Assembly (NCBI RefSeq): GCF_007995065.1
Contig: NZ_VOQR01000001.1
Location: 623,001-687,000 of the forward strand
Origin: Sphingomonas ginsenosidivorax
Lineage (GTDB): Bacteria; Pseudomonadota; Alphaproteobacteria; Sphingomonadales; Sphingomonadaceae
Length of the DNA stretch: 64,000 nt
Reading direction: 5' to 3'
Numbering within the stretch: the first letter of the stretch is position 1; each line of letters starts with the position of its first letter. A model generated the notes under the pieces. That model worked only from the letters and a program-made list of their open reading frames with translations, was not told the origin of the DNA and did no database searches. Below, piece by piece: positions 25,411-36,938 of this stretch. The position numbers and the translations under genes were made by a program.

Positions 25411-25926
25411 ATGGGGCTGATTGGCGTGACGAACAGGGGTCGGTATCAGGGAGACGGCATCGGCCTTGTCGACGACAAGGGTCGGGTAGCCATCCCCTCC
25501 GCACTCCGCGCCATCCTCTCCGCCAACGCGCCGAAGGCCAATGGCAAGGACGGCGGGACGATCATCATCGGCGCACATCAGAAGAACCGGTGCCTCGTCG
25601 CCTATGATCCCGGCTATGTCGACCTGCTCGCCGAGCGCCTCGACCGGCTCGAAGCCGCCAACCTCGCCGACGACGGCGACATCGACTATAACCGCAAGCG
25701 TGCCGGTGCCTCGGGCGAAGCGGTGCCGTTCGACGGCTCCGGGCGGTTCATCATGCCCGCGTTCCCGCGCTTCTATGCGGGGATCAAGGGGCACGCGTTC
25801 TTCTACGGCGTGCTCGACTATATCGAGATCTGGGACCCCGCGACGCTGATTGCCACCGACGGGCTGCCCCCCGTCGTCAAGGAGATGGCGCGCTTCTACA
25901 TGGCCGAACGCGGGGTGGCGCTGTGA
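25411..25926 (+). CDS. mraZ: MraZ, transcriptional regulator of the dcw cluster
   Basis: This 171-residue protein carries two SpoVT/AbrB-like (MraZ) repeats: [19 protein letters not shown] near the N-terminus and [19 protein letters not shown] in the second half, each with the DxKGRxxxP-type core. The protein forms rings and represses the operon it heads. Start taken at [10 protein letters not shown]; an ATG 11 codons upstream (25378) and a GTG five codons downstream are alternatives. Its stop overlaps the rsmH start (GTGA). Confidence 0.9.
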   Translation: MGLIGVTNRGRYQGDGIGLVDDKGRVAIPSALRAILSANAPKANGKDGGTIIIGAHQKNRCLVAYDPGYVDLLAERLDRLEAANLADDGDIDYNRKRAGASGEAVPFDGSGRFIMPAFPRFYAGIKGHAFFYGVLDYIEIWDPATLIATDGLPPVVKEMARFYMAERGVAL

Positions 25927-26867
25927 GCCGTCCCGACGAACCGCACATCCCGGTCCTGATCGACGAGGTCGTCGCCGCGCTCGCCCCCGCGCCCGGCGAG
26001 ACGATCGTCGACGGCACGTTCGGCGCCGGTGGCTATACGCGCATGCTGCTGTCGAGCGGCGCGCGGGTGATCGCGTTCGACCGCGATCCCGACGCGATCG
26101 CGGCGGGCGAGGCGCTGGCGCTCGACGGGCTGACGCTGGTCGCCGCCGACTTCTCCGCGATGGAGAGCGAACTCGCGGCGCGCGGCGCGGTGCCGGTCGA
26201 CGGCGTGACGCTCGATATCGGCGTGTCGTCGATGCAGCTCGATCAGGCCGAGCGCGGCTTCTCGTTCCAGGCCGACGGGCCGCTCGACATGCGGATGGCG
26301 CAGGCGGGGATGTCGGCTGCCGACTTCCTCAACGACGCCGACGAAGCCGAGATCGCCGACATCATCTATCGCTACGGCGACGAGCCCAAGTCGCGCCGCG
26401 TCGCGCGCGCGATCGTCGCGGCGCGCCCGCTGACGCGCACGGGCGAGCTGGCGCACGTCGTCCGCCGTGCGCTCGGCTACAAGCCGCACGACAAGAAGGA
26501 TCCGGCGACTCGCGTCTTCCAGGCGATCCGCATCCATGTGAACCGCGAGCTGGGCGAGCTGGCCGATGGCCTGGCCGCCGCCGAGCGCGTGCTGAAGCCG
26601 GGCGGCCGTCTCGCGATCGTCACCTTCCACAGTCTCGAGGACCGGATGGTGAAGCATTTCCTGCGCGCGCGCAGCGGCGGCACCCCTTCAGGTTCGCGAC
26701 ATCTTCCGCAGGCCAATGCGCCGGTCGCCCCGAGTTTCGAGGCGGTCGGGCGCGGCGTGAAGGCGAGCGAGGCCGAGCTGGCGCGCAACCCGCGTGCACG
26801 GTCGGCAACATTACGAACGGCGCGGCGAACCGCGGCATTACCCTGGGCGAACGAGGTGACGAGATGA
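25923..26867 (+). CDS. rsmH: 16S rRNA (cytosine-1402-N4)-methyltransferase
   Basis: This 314-residue SAM-dependent enzyme (MraW) methylates C1402 in the ribosomal P site. Landmarks are [10 protein letters not shown], the SAM motif [17 protein letters not shown] and [33 protein letters not shown] and the C-terminal [15 protein letters not shown] with [12 protein letters not shown]. The start is GTG, overlapping the mraZ stop; the end overlaps ftsL (ATGA). Confidence 0.96.
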   Translation: MSRPDEPHIPVLIDEVVAALAPAPGETIVDGTFGAGGYTRMLLSSGARVIAFDRDPDAIAAGEALALDGLTLVAADFSAMESELAARGAVPVDGVTLDIGVSSMQLDQAERGFSFQADGPLDMRMAQAGMSAADFLNDADEAEIADIIYRYGDEPKSRRVARAIVAARPLTRTGELAHVVRRALGYKPHDKKDPATRVFQAIRIHVNRELGELADGLAAAERVLKPGGRLAIVTFHSLEDRMVKHFLRARSGGTPSGSRHLPQANAPVAPSFEAVGRGVKASEAELARNPRARSATLRTARRTAALPWANEVTR

Positions 26868-27544
26868 CGGCGGCGTATCGGTTGAGGGGCGTGGGCTGGT
26901 TCGGGGGCTGTGTGGCCGTCGTGCTCGGCTTCTACCTGGTGTCACTGCAGGTGGCGGCCGAGCGCAAGAAGCTCGAGGCGGTCAACGGTCAGATCCGGTC
27001 GGCCGAGCGCGATATCCGCGCGCTCGAGACCGAGTTCGACACGCGCGGCAACCTGGCGCAGCTCGAGCGCTGGAACGGCGACACGCTGGCGCTGTCCGCC
27101 CCGGTCGCCGGCCAGTTCGTGACCAGTGAGAGCGCGCTCGCCGCGATCGACGTCAACCAGCCGCTGGGTGGCGCCGCCGACACGCGGATGGCGTCGCTGC
27201 TGGTGCCGTCGATGCCCGTGACGATGCCGCAGCCCACCGCCATCGCCCAGGCCCAGGCGGCGCCCCAGGCAGCCCCCCAGGTCATGAAGGTCGCGGTGCA
27301 GACCGCCGCCAACGCCGCGCTCAAGCCCGCGGTGATCCACGTCTCGACCGCGCCGTCGCGCGCCGCCGAGGCGGCGATCGTCCGTGCGCTGCCGCAGCGC
27401 ATGGCCGACAAGCTGAGCGCCAAGCTGGCGGTCGCCAAGGTCCGGCCGCAGGCGGTCGCGATGCTCGACGACAAGCTGCTGTCCGACAACACGCTGGGTG
27501 ACATCCTCAGCGGTGCCCGCGCCGAGGCGCGTCGCCGCCGGTGA
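26864..27544 (+). CDS. ftsL: FtsL-type cell division protein with long C-terminal extension
   Basis: This 226-residue bitopic membrane protein lies in the ftsL position between rsmH and ftsI. It has one membrane helix ([20 protein letters not shown]) followed by a leucine-zipper-like coiled coil ([20 protein letters not shown]) that in FtsL proteins binds FtsB and feeds activation of FtsW/FtsI. Typical FtsL is near 100 residues; here an Ala/Pro/Gln-rich stretch and a helical basic tail (ARAEARRRR end) add over 100. Start and stop overlap the neighbours (ATGA, GTGA). Confidence 0.82.
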   Translation: MTAAYRLRGVGWFGGCVAVVLGFYLVSLQVAAERKKLEAVNGQIRSAERDIRALETEFDTRGNLAQLERWNGDTLALSAPVAGQFVTSESALAAIDVNQPLGGAADTRMASLLVPSMPVTMPQPTAIAQAQAAPQAAPQVMKVAVQTAANAALKPAVIHVSTAPSRAAEAAIVRALPQRMADKLSAKLAVAKVRPQAVAMLDDKLLSDNTLGDILSGARAEARRRR

Positions 27545-29259
27545 CCGTGCTCGTCGCCCGGCCCGTCCCCGAGCGGCGTAGCGCCGGCCAGCGCCATGCG
27601 CTGGTTGCGACGGCACATACGCGGCTGATGATGCTCATGGTGTTGTTCGGCGCGGCGGTGCTGCTGGTGATCGCGCGGCTGGGCATGCTCGGCGTGCTGA
27701 GTTCGATGGCCGACCCGCAGGCGGTGGCCGCGGCGATCGCGGGGCGCGGCGATATCGTCGACCGCAACGGCGCGCCGCTCGCACGGACGATCGACGCCTG
27801 GACGATCGCGGTCCACCCCAAGAAGCTGATCGGCGACCCGAGCGACATCGCCAGCAAGCTCTCCGCGCTGATGCCCGAGGGCGGCGACCAGGCACATTAT
27901 TATGCGGTGCTGACGTCGAACCGCAATTTCGCCTATCTGCAGCGCCGCGCGAGCCCCGCGCTGGTCGAGCAGGTCAACGCGATCGGCGAACCCGGCATCG
28001 TGTTCGACCGAGAGACGCAGCGCCTCTATCCGCAGTCGACGATGGCGTCGCATGCGCTCGGCTTCCTGTCGACCGACGGGCACGGCATGAGCGGCATGGA
28101 GCGCGTGCTCGACGAGCGGCTGACCAACCCCGCGCTCAACCATGTGCCGGTGGCGCTGTCGCTCGACACGCGGGTGCAGGCGGCGATGGACAGCGAACTG
28201 AACCGCGCGATGACGACGTTCGGCGCGCGCGCCGCGGCCGGCGTGGTGCTCGACGTGGACACCGGCGAAGTGATCGCGATGACCTCGCTGCCGTTCTTCA
28301 ACCCCAACCGGGTCGGGATGGCGGGGACCGAGGAGCTGCGCAATTCGGTGACGCAGAGCGTCTACGAGCTCGGCTCGACGTTCAAGCCGATCGCGATGGC
28401 GACCGCGATCGACACCGGCGTCGTCACCAGCATGGCGCGGCGCTTCGACGCGACGCATCCGCTGCAGGTCGGCCGCTACACGATCCACGACGAGCGCGGC
28501 GATCCGAAGCGCTGGCTGAACATCCCCGAGACGCTGATCTATTCGTCGAACGTGGCGACCTCGCGCGTGGCCGACGAAGTGGGCGCGACCAAGATGCAGA
28601 CGATGTTCCGCAAGCTGGGCTTCGACACGCGCCCCGATATCGAGCTGCGCGAGAAGGCGCGGCCGCTCTGGCCGAAATACTGGGCGCGCACGACCGTCAT
28701 GACCACCGCGTTCGGCCACGGCATCGCGGTGACGCCGCTGCACCTGGCGAGCGCCTATGCCGCCCTGGTCAATGGCGGGACCTGGCGTCCGGCGACGCTG
28801 CTGAAGGTCGAGCCGGGTCACGCCGCCAAGGGCCGCCGCGTGATCAGCGAGGCGACCAGCGCGCGGATGCGCCAGCTGTTGCGGCTGATCGTGCTGCGCG
28901 GCACCGGTCGCAAGGGCGAGGCGCCGGGCTACCGTGTCGGCGGCAAGACCGGCACCGCCGAGGCCGCGGTCGCGGGCGGATACGACCGGTCGCGCAACGT
29001 CGCGACCTTCGCCGCCGCCTTCCCGATGGATGCGCCGCGCTACGTCGTGCTGGCGATGCTCGATTCGCCCAACGGCACTAAGGAAACCGGCGGGTGGAAG
29101 ACCGCCGCCTGGAACGCGGCGCCGGTCGTCGGGCGGACGATCTCGCGCGTCGGATCGATGCTGGGCGTGATTCCCGATGCCAACCGCGATATCGACGTGT
29201 CCGACATCACGCCGTTGCTCTGGCAGGAGCCGGGGGCGAAGCAACCGACCGGCCAATGA
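27541..29259 (+). CDS. ftsI: Septal peptidoglycan transpeptidase PBP3
   Basis: This 572-residue class B penicillin-binding protein has one N-terminal membrane helix (MMLMVLFGAAVLLVIARLGM), a PBP dimer domain (GRGDIVDRNGAPLARTIDAW onward), and a transpeptidase domain with all three motifs: STFK (ELGSTFKPIAMATAID), SSN (IYSSNVATSR) and KTGT (VGGKTGTAEAAV). It cross-links septal peptidoglycan with FtsW. The GTG start overlaps the ftsL stop. murE begins 10 bp after its stop. Confidence 0.96.
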   Translation: MTVLVARPVPERRSAGQRHALVATAHTRLMMLMVLFGAAVLLVIARLGMLGVLSSMADPQAVAAAIAGRGDIVDRNGAPLARTIDAWTIAVHPKKLIGDPSDIASKLSALMPEGGDQAHYYAVLTSNRNFAYLQRRASPALVEQVNAIGEPGIVFDRETQRLYPQSTMASHALGFLSTDGHGMSGMERVLDERLTNPALNHVPVALSLDTRVQAAMDSELNRAMTTFGARAAAGVVLDVDTGEVIAMTSLPFFNPNRVGMAGTEELRNSVTQSVYELGSTFKPIAMATAIDTGVVTSMARRFDATHPLQVGRYTIHDERGDPKRWLNIPETLIYSSNVATSRVADEVGATKMQTMFRKLGFDTRPDIELREKARPLWPKYWARTTVMTTAFGHGIAVTPLHLASAYAALVNGGTWRPATLLKVEPGHAAKGRRVISEATSARMRQLLRLIVLRGTGRKGEAPGYRVGGKTGTAEAAVAGGYDRSRNVATFAAAFPMDAPRYVVLAMLDSPNGTKETGGWKTAAWNAAPVVGRTISRVGSMLGVIPDANRDIDVSDITPLLWQEPGAKQPTGQ

Positions 29260-29269
29260 GGATGGACAG

Positions 29270-30697
29270 ATGAAACTGGCTGCGCTGATCAACTCCGACG
29301 GGACCGGAGCCGGCGAGCGCCAGGTCACCGGGTTCGCGATCGACCATCGCAAGGTCGCGCCGGGCACGGTGTTCGGCGCGTTCGAGGGCGCGCGCGTCAA
29401 CGGCGAGGACTATATCGCCGACGCCATCCGCTCGGGCGCGATCGCGATCGTCGCACGGCCAGGGCTGCAGATCGAGGGCGCCGCCTATATCGCCGATTCC
29501 AATCCGCGCGAGGCGTTCGCCCGGCTGGCGGCGACGTTCTTCGCGCCGTTCCCGGCGACCTCGGTCGCGGTGACCGGGACCAACGGCAAGACCTCGTGCG
29601 TTGAGATGACGCGGCAATTGTGGCGGATGGCGGGGTTCCATGCGGCGTCGGTGGGCACGCTGGGCGTGACGACCGCCGACGAGCGCGTGACGACCGGGCT
29701 GACGACGCCCGACGTGGTGACGTTCCTGTCGAACGTCGCCGGGCTGGCGCGCGAAGGCGTCACGCACCTGGCGTTCGAGGCGTCGAGCCACGGCCTGACG
29801 CAGTACCGCACCGAGGGGCTGACCGTCGCAGCCGCGGCGTTCACCAATCTCAGCCGCGATCACCTCGATTACCACGGCGACATGGCGGCGTATTTCACCG
29901 CGAAGATCCGGCTGTTCTCCGAGATCCTGTCGCCCGAGGGCACCGCGGTGGTGTGGGCGGACGACCCGCAGAGCGCACGTGTCATCGATCTGGCGCGCGA
30001 GCGCGGCAACCGGTTGGTCACGGTGGGGACGCAAGGCGATACGCTGCGCCTCGTCGGGCGCGATCCGACCTTGCTGGGGCAGGGGCTGACGATCGAGGCC
30101 GAGGGCAGGACCCACACGGTGAACCTGCCGCTGATCGGCGCGTACCAGGCAGCGAACGCGCTGGTGTCGGCGGGGCTGGTGATCGCGACCGGCGGCGATG
30201 TCGCGGCGACGATCGCCAATCTGGCGCGCTTGCAGCCGGTGCGCGGGCGGCTCGAGCGCGCGGCGATCGCGAAGAGCGGCGCGCCGGTCTATGTCGATTA
30301 CGCGCACACGCCCGACGCGCTGGAGGCGGCGATCGCGGCGCTGAAGCCGCATGCGGGTGGCAAGCTGGTCGTCGTGTTCGGCGCGGGCGGTGACCGCGAT
30401 ACCGGCAAGCGCGAGACGATGGGGCGGGTCGCGATCGCCGAGGCGGACCGCGTGATCGTGACCGACGACAATCCGCGGACTGAAGATGCGGCGGCGATCC
30501 GGCGCGACGTGCTGAAGGGCGCGGTCGGCGCCGAGGAGATCGGCGATCGTCGCGCGGCGATCGCGGCGGCGATCCGTGACGCGGGGCCCGAGGATATCGT
30601 GCTGGTTGCGGGCAAGGGACACGAGCAGGGGCAGATCGTCGGCGACATGGTGTTGCCGTTCGACGACGTCTCGGTCGCGCGGGAGTGCGCGGCGTGA
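29270..30697 (+). CDS. murE: UDP-MurNAc-tripeptide synthetase (meso-DAP adding)
   Basis: This 475-residue Mur ligase adds the third residue of the stem peptide. Motifs are ATP-binding VTGTNGKTSCVEMT, FEASSHGL, the substrate-binding NLSRDHLDYHGDM and, in the C-terminal domain, TDDNPRTEDAAAI. The DNPR tetrad indicates meso-diaminopimelate as the added amino acid. The start MKLAALINSDG has a GAGGA-like site upstream. It ends 13 bp before a family C palindrome that separates it from murF. Confidence 0.96.
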   Translation: MKLAALINSDGTGAGERQVTGFAIDHRKVAPGTVFGAFEGARVNGEDYIADAIRSGAIAIVARPGLQIEGAAYIADSNPREAFARLAATFFAPFPATSVAVTGTNGKTSCVEMTRQLWRMAGFHAASVGTLGVTTADERVTTGLTTPDVVTFLSNVAGLAREGVTHLAFEASSHGLTQYRTEGLTVAAAAFTNLSRDHLDYHGDMAAYFTAKIRLFSEILSPEGTAVVWADDPQSARVIDLARERGNRLVTVGTQGDTLRLVGRDPTLLGQGLTIEAEGRTHTVNLPLIGAYQAANALVSAGLVIATGGDVAATIANLARLQPVRGRLERAAIAKSGAPVYVDYAHTPDALEAAIAALKPHAGGKLVVVFGAGGDRDTGKRETMGRVAIAEADRVIVTDDNPRTEDAAAIRRDVLKGAVGAEEIGDRRAAIAAAIRDAGPEDIVLVAGKGHEQGQIVGDMVLPFDDVSVARECAA

Positions 30698-30710
30698 GGG
30701 GGGCGCTGTT

Positions 30711-30814
30711 CCCCTCCCGCTTGCGGGAGGGGCTAGGGGAGGGCCTGTCCTCCCCGATGATCGTGGTCGTTCGGGGACATGCCCTCCCCCAGCCCCTCCC
30801 GCAGGCGGGAGGGG
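30711..30814. repeat. Dispersed palindrome family C, copy 1 (murE/murF junction)
   Basis: 34-nt inverted arms (30711-30744 and 30781-30814) each contain an inner palindrome of type CCTCCCGC..GCGGGAGG followed by a G/C run (CTAGGGGAGGGC). The 36-nt centre is unrelated to other copies. The right arm ends in GCGGGAGGGG, and the murF GTG follows so that the GGGAGG core is 6 nt from the start codon. The same geometry is found at murB and ddl. Confidence 0.9.
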
Positions 30815-30818
30815 GGCA

Positions 30819-32176
<1,358 letters not shown>

Positions 32177-32177
<1 letters not shown>

Positions 32178-33247
32178 TGCTGTACTGGATCGCCGAGCAT
32201 CTGGGGTTTCCCGGCGTGCTCAACCTGCTTCGCTATCAGTCGACGCGCACCGGCGGCGCGGTCGCGACCGCGCTGCTGATCGGGCTGATCATCGGCCCGC
32301 GCTTCATCGGCTGGCTGCGCGTCCGCCAGGGCAAGGGGCAGCCGATCCGCGCCGACGGCCCGCAGACGCACCTCGCCAAGCGTGGCACGCCGACGATGGG
32401 CGGGCTGATGATCCTGACCAGCATGGGGCTCGCCATCCTGATGTGGATGGATCTGAGCAACGCCTATGTCTGGGCGTGCCTGTTCGTGACGCTCGGGTTC
32501 GGGTCGATCGGGTTCATGGACGATTACGACAAGGTCCGGAAGGCGAGCAGCGCGGGCGTGTCGGGACGGACGCGGTTGCTGCTCGAATTCGCGATCGCCG
32601 GGATCGCCGCGACGATCATCATGAGCCAGAACGGCCCGCATCTGTACCTGCCGTTCACCGACCGCTTCTACCTCGACCTCGGCTGGTTCTTCCCCGTCTT
32701 CGCGGCGTTCACGATCGTCGCGTTCGGCAATGCGGTGAACCTGACCGACGGGCTCGACGGCCTCGCGACGATGCCGGTGATCATCGCCAGCGTCGCGTTC
32801 ATGCTGATCGTGTATCTGGCGGGCAACGTGAAGTTCGCGAGCTATCTGGGCATCCCGCACGTGCCGGGGGCTGGCGAGCTGGCGATCTTCTGCGGCGCGA
32901 TCGTCGGCGCGGGGCTCGCGTTCCTGTGGTTCAACGCGCCGCCGGCGGCGGTGTTCATGGGTGACACCGGCTCGCTGGCCTTGGGCGGCGCGCTGGGCAC
33001 CATCGCTGTGGTCGCGCATCACGAGATCGTGCTCGGGATCATCGGCGGGCTGTTCGTCGTCGAGGCGCTGTCGGTGATCATCCAGGTGTTCTTCTACAAG
33101 CGCACCGGCAAGCGCGTGTTCCGCATGGCGCCGATCCACCATCATTTCGAGCAACTCGGCTGGGCCGAGGCGACCGTCGTGATCCGTTTCTGGATCATCG
33201 CGTTCGTGCTGGCGCTGGCCGGCCTGTCGACGTTGAAGCTGCGGTGA
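32177..33247 (+). CDS. mraY: Phospho-MurNAc-pentapeptide transferase
   Basis: This 356-residue polytopic enzyme with ten predicted helices makes lipid I from UDP-MurNAc-pentapeptide and undecaprenyl phosphate. Landmarks are [35 protein letters not shown] (the catalytic Asp pair), [28 protein letters not shown] and [13 protein letters not shown]. Length and start ([13 protein letters not shown]) are standard. It overlaps murD at GTGA. Confidence 0.97.
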
Positions 33248-34533
33248 TCCGCGCACGCGCCTGGGCGGAGAAGCGGTACGCTGTGCTGGGACTGGCGCGG
33301 TCGGGCCTGGCGAGCGTGCGCGCGCTCGCCGCGGCGGGCGGCTATGTCGTCGCGTGGGACAGCGATCCGGCGGCGCGCGAGCGGGCCGAAACGGTCGACG
33401 GGGTGATCGTCCATGACCCCGCGCTGCTCGACCTGACCGGTGCCGCGGCGCTGGTGGTGTCGCCCGGCGTGCCGCTCAACACGCACCCGCTCGCCGCGCA
33501 GGCGCGCGCCGCCGGTGTCCCTGTGATCGGCGACATCGAGCTGTTCGCGCAGGCGCGGGCCGACCTGCCGCCGCACAAGGTCGTCGGGATCACCGGCACC
33601 AACGGCAAGTCGACGACCACCGCGCTGGTGCATCACATCCTGAAGACCGCGGGCGTCCCGACGCTGATGGGCGGCAATATCGGGCTGCCGATCCTCGGGC
33701 AGGAGCCGCTCCCCGAAGGCGGCGTCTATGTGCTCGAGCTGTCGAGCTACCAGATCGACCTGACGCAGAGCCTCGACTGCGACGTCGCAGTGCTGCTCAA
33801 CATCACGCCCGATCACCTCGATCGCTATGACGGGTTCGAGGGCTATGCCGCGTCGAAGGCGCGGTTGTTCGCGATGCAGTCGGCCGGGCATGCCGTGGTG
33901 ATCGGGATCGGCGACGACGCGTCTGCCCGGATCGCGGACAGCCTGTCGGGGCGATCGGATCGTGTGACGACGGTCGCGCCCGGCGCCGCCGTCGACCAGA
34001 GCGCGTGGCCGTCGTTGCAGGGGCCGCACAACGCGCAGAACGCGCTCGCCGCGACCGCGGTCGCGAAGGCATTGGGCGTCGGCGACTCCGATATCGAGGC
34101 AGGGCTCGCCAGCTTTACCGGTCTCGCGCACCGCATGGAGCGCGTCCGCGTCGTCGACGGCGTCGCGTATGTCAACGACAGCAAGGCGACCAACCCCGAC
34201 TCCGTCGCGCCCGCGCTCGCCGCGTTCGAGCGCGTGCACTGGATCGTCGGCGGCAAGGCCAAGAGCGACGATCTAGACGCCTGCCGTCCCGCCTTCGGCC
34301 ATGTCGTCCGCGCCTACACGATCGGCGAGGCGGGCCCGCGCTTCGCGCAAATCCTGAAGGGGGACATGCCCGTCGAGGAGGCCGGGACGCTCGACGCCGC
34401 GGTGCGTGCGGCTGCGGCTAAGGCGCGCGCAGGCGAGACCGTGCTGTTGTCGCCGGCTTGTGCTAGCTTCGACCAGTTCCGCGATTACGAGGAGCGCGGC
34501 GCCGCGTTCCGCGCCGCGGTGGACGCATTATGA
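33244..34533 (+). CDS. murD: UDP-MurNAc-L-Ala--D-Glu ligase
   Basis: This 429-residue Mur ligase adds D-glutamate to UDP-MurNAc-L-Ala. Motifs are [19 protein letters not shown]-binding [45 protein letters not shown], and the C-terminal [15 protein letters not shown] with [12 protein letters not shown]. The start is GTG in the GTGA overlap with mraY; the end overlaps ftsW (ATGA). Confidence 0.96.
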   Translation: MIRARAWAEKRYAVLGLARSGLASVRALAAAGGYVVAWDSDPAARERAETVDGVIVHDPALLDLTGAAALVVSPGVPLNTHPLAAQARAAGVPVIGDIELFAQARADLPPHKVVGITGTNGKSTTTALVHHILKTAGVPTLMGGNIGLPILGQEPLPEGGVYVLELSSYQIDLTQSLDCDVAVLLNITPDHLDRYDGFEGYAASKARLFAMQSAGHAVVIGIGDDASARIADSLSGRSDRVTTVAPGAAVDQSAWPSLQGPHNAQNALAATAVAKALGVGDSDIEAGLASFTGLAHRMERVRVVDGVAYVNDSKATNPDSVAPALAAFERVHWIVGGKAKSDDLDACRPAFGHVVRAYTIGEAGPRFAQILKGDMPVEEAGTLDAAVRAAAAKARAGETVLLSPACASFDQFRDYEERGAAFRAAVDAL

Positions 34534-35774
34534 CGGATGCGCGCGCTGTGAGCGACCTGAACGACATCAAGGGCCGCGGGATCGTCGCGAAGATGAAGCG
34601 GCGGGGCGGGCGTGGCGATCGCTCGCCGCTCGGCACCTGGTTCTGGGACATCGACCGGATGCTCCTGCTGCTGACCTTGTTCCTGATCGCGATCGGGCTG
34701 ATCGCGGTGGCGGCGGCGAGCCCGGCGACCGCGGTGCGCTATTCGGGCGAGCACCGCAAACTCGCCCCGCTCTATTATTTCTGGCGACAGCTGATCTGGG
34801 TCGCGGTGTCGATGCCGGTGCTGTTCGGGGTGTCGATGATGCCCGTGCCGATGGCGCGGCGGATGGCGCTGGTCGGGACCGCGGTGCTGATCGCGATCCT
34901 CGCGGTCACGCCGTTCATCGGGGTCGAGGTCAACGGCGCGCGCCGCTGGATCGGGTTCAGCTTCGCGCAGTTCCAGCCGTCCGAGTTCCTGAAGCCGATG
35001 TTCATCGTCAGCGTCGCGTGGCTGTTGTCGCTGCGCGCGAAGGACCCGGAGCTGCCGACCGTGCTGATCACCGGGGGGCTGACCGCGGCGATCGCCGCGA
35101 TGCTGATGCTCCAGCCCGATTTCGGCCAGACGATCATCTATTGTTCGGTGTGGATGGCGCTGCTGATGATCGCGGGCACGCCGATCCGGGTGATGGCGGG
35201 GCTGGTGGCGTGCGTGCCGATCGGGCTCGGCGCGGCGTACATGTTCTACGGCACCGCCCGCAACCGCATCGACGCGTTCCTGTTCCCGACCGCGGAAGGC
35301 GACGGCGCGAGCGATCATTTCCAGACCAACGCGGCGCACAACACGCTGACCGGCGGTGGCTGGACCGGGACCGGCCCCGGCGGCGGGTCGGCCAAGTTCG
35401 GGCTGCCCGAGGCGCATACCGACTATATCTTCTCGGTGATCGGCGAGGAATTCGGCCTGATCGCCTGCTCGATCATCGCGCTGCTGTTCCTCGCGATCGT
35501 GGTGCGCGTGTTCGTCAAGCTGCTCGACGAACAGGACGAGTTCAAGCTGCTGGCCGCCGCGGGCCTCGCGACGCAGTTCGGCGCGCAGGCGCTGGTCAGC
35601 ATGGCGGTGAACACCGGGCTTGCACCATCGAAGGGCATGACCTTGCCCTTTATCAGCTATGGCGGATCGTCGATGATCGCGCTGTCGATCGGCATGGGGT
35701 TGCTGCTGGCGTTCACCCGGCGCAATCCGTTTCTCACGCGGAGCCCCTACGTCGTCCGCTGGAGTGGTGAATGA
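34530..35774 (+). CDS. ftsW: Septal peptidoglycan polymerase FtsW
   Basis: This 414-residue SEDS-family glycosyltransferase polymerises lipid II at the septum with FtsI. It has about ten membrane helices after a basic cytoplasmic N-terminus (MKRRGGRGDR). Landmarks are NGARRWIGFSFAQFQPSEFL (with the lipid II-site Arg/Pro region), LQPDFGQTII (the essential Asp) and the C-terminal GLTLPF-like KGMTLPFISYGGSSMIA. The linked ATGA starts at both ends keep it in step with murD and murG. Confidence 0.96.
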   Translation: MTDARAVSDLNDIKGRGIVAKMKRRGGRGDRSPLGTWFWDIDRMLLLLTLFLIAIGLIAVAAASPATAVRYSGEHRKLAPLYYFWRQLIWVAVSMPVLFGVSMMPVPMARRMALVGTAVLIAILAVTPFIGVEVNGARRWIGFSFAQFQPSEFLKPMFIVSVAWLLSLRAKDPELPTVLITGGLTAAIAAMLMLQPDFGQTIIYCSVWMALLMIAGTPIRVMAGLVACVPIGLGAAYMFYGTARNRIDAFLFPTAEGDGASDHFQTNAAHNTLTGGGWTGTGPGGGSAKFGLPEAHTDYIFSVIGEEFGLIACSIIALLFLAIVVRVFVKLLDEQDEFKLLAAAGLATQFGAQALVSMAVNTGLAPSKGMTLPFISYGGSSMIALSIGMGLLLAFTRRNPFLTRSPYVVRWSGE

Positions 35775-36925
35775 ACGTCAACAGATCTCGGCATTATGTC
35801 CTGGCCGCCGGCGGCACCGGGGGACACATGGTTCCCGCCGCAGCGCTCGCCGCGGAACTGACCAAGCGCGGCCACCGCGTGGCGCTGGTCAGCGATGCGC
35901 GCGGCGTGCGCTTTCCCGGGCTGTTCGATGACATCCAGACGCATGTCCTGCCGGCCGGTCGCCTCACCGGCGGACCGCTTGGCTGGGCGAAGGCGCTGCG
36001 CGAGATGTGGCGCGGCCGGGCGATGGCGCGCGAGCTGTACAAGACCTTCCGCCCCGCCGCGGTGATCGGCTTTGGCGGCTATCCGGCGATGCCCGCGCTG
36101 CTGGCGGCGTTCGCGGACGGCATCCCGACCGCGGTGCACGAGCAGAACGCGGTGCTGGGGCGGGTCAACCGGTTCGTCGCCGGCCGCGTCGACGCAATCG
36201 CGACCTCCTATGAGCGCACCGAGCGCCTCACCCCGAAGCTGGAAGCGAAGACGCACCTCGTCGGCAATCCGGTGCGCGAGGCGGTGCTGGCACTGCGCAC
36301 CCGCCCCTATCCGCTGCTGGAAGAGGACGGCATCTTCCGCGTACTCGTCACCGGCGGCAGCCAGGGTGCGAGCATCCTCAGCCAGGTCGTGCCCGACGGG
36401 CTCGCGATGCTGCCGGTGACCTTCCGCCGCCGGCTGCAGGTGACGCACCAGGCGCGCATCGAGGACATCGACGCGGTACGCGCGAAATATGCCGAGCATC
36501 AGATCCCGGCCGAACTCGCGACCTATCTGCCCGACATGCCCGAGCAGCTCGCCTGGGCGCATCTGGTGATCGCGCGCGCGGGTGCGTCGACGATCGCCGA
36601 GCTGACCGCGGCAGGCCGGCCGGCGATCCTGGTGCCGCTGCCGAGCGCGACCGACGACCACCAGACGGTCAACGCGCGCGAGATGACCACGGTCGGTGGC
36701 GCGCGCACGATCGCGCAGCGCGAGTTCACCGCGGTCGAGCTGGCCAAGCAGATGCAGAAGCTCGGGCTCGATCCCGCCGCGCTCGAAAATGCCGCCGGAC
36801 GCGCGCGCAGCGTCGGCCGGCCGAACGCGGTCAGCGACCTGGCCGACCTGGTCGAGAGCCTGGATTCGCCGGTCGCGCGGCTTCCCGTCGGCGCGCCGGC
36901 CAAGCCGAAGGCGCAATTCGCATGA
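35771..36925 (+). CDS. murG: UDP-GlcNAc transferase (lipid II synthesis)
   Basis: This 384-residue GT28 glycosyltransferase converts lipid I to lipid II on the cytoplasmic face. Landmarks are the N-terminal [45 protein letters not shown], the UDP-binding [13 protein letters not shown], and [23 protein letters not shown] with the DDHQTVNA motif. Standard length. murC begins 13 bp after its stop. Confidence 0.96.
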   Translation: MNVNRSRHYVLAAGGTGGHMVPAAALAAELTKRGHRVALVSDARGVRFPGLFDDIQTHVLPAGRLTGGPLGWAKALREMWRGRAMARELYKTFRPAAVIGFGGYPAMPALLAAFADGIPTAVHEQNAVLGRVNRFVAGRVDAIATSYERTERLTPKLEAKTHLVGNPVREAVLALRTRPYPLLEEDGIFRVLVTGGSQGASILSQVVPDGLAMLPVTFRRRLQVTHQARIEDIDAVRAKYAEHQIPAELATYLPDMPEQLAWAHLVIARAGASTIAELTAAGRPAILVPLPSATDDHQTVNAREMTTVGGARTIAQREFTAVELAKQMQKLGLDPAALENAAGRARSVGRPNAVSDLADLVESLDSPVARLPVGAPAKPKAQFA

Positions 36926-36938
36926 AGGGTTTCGAAGC

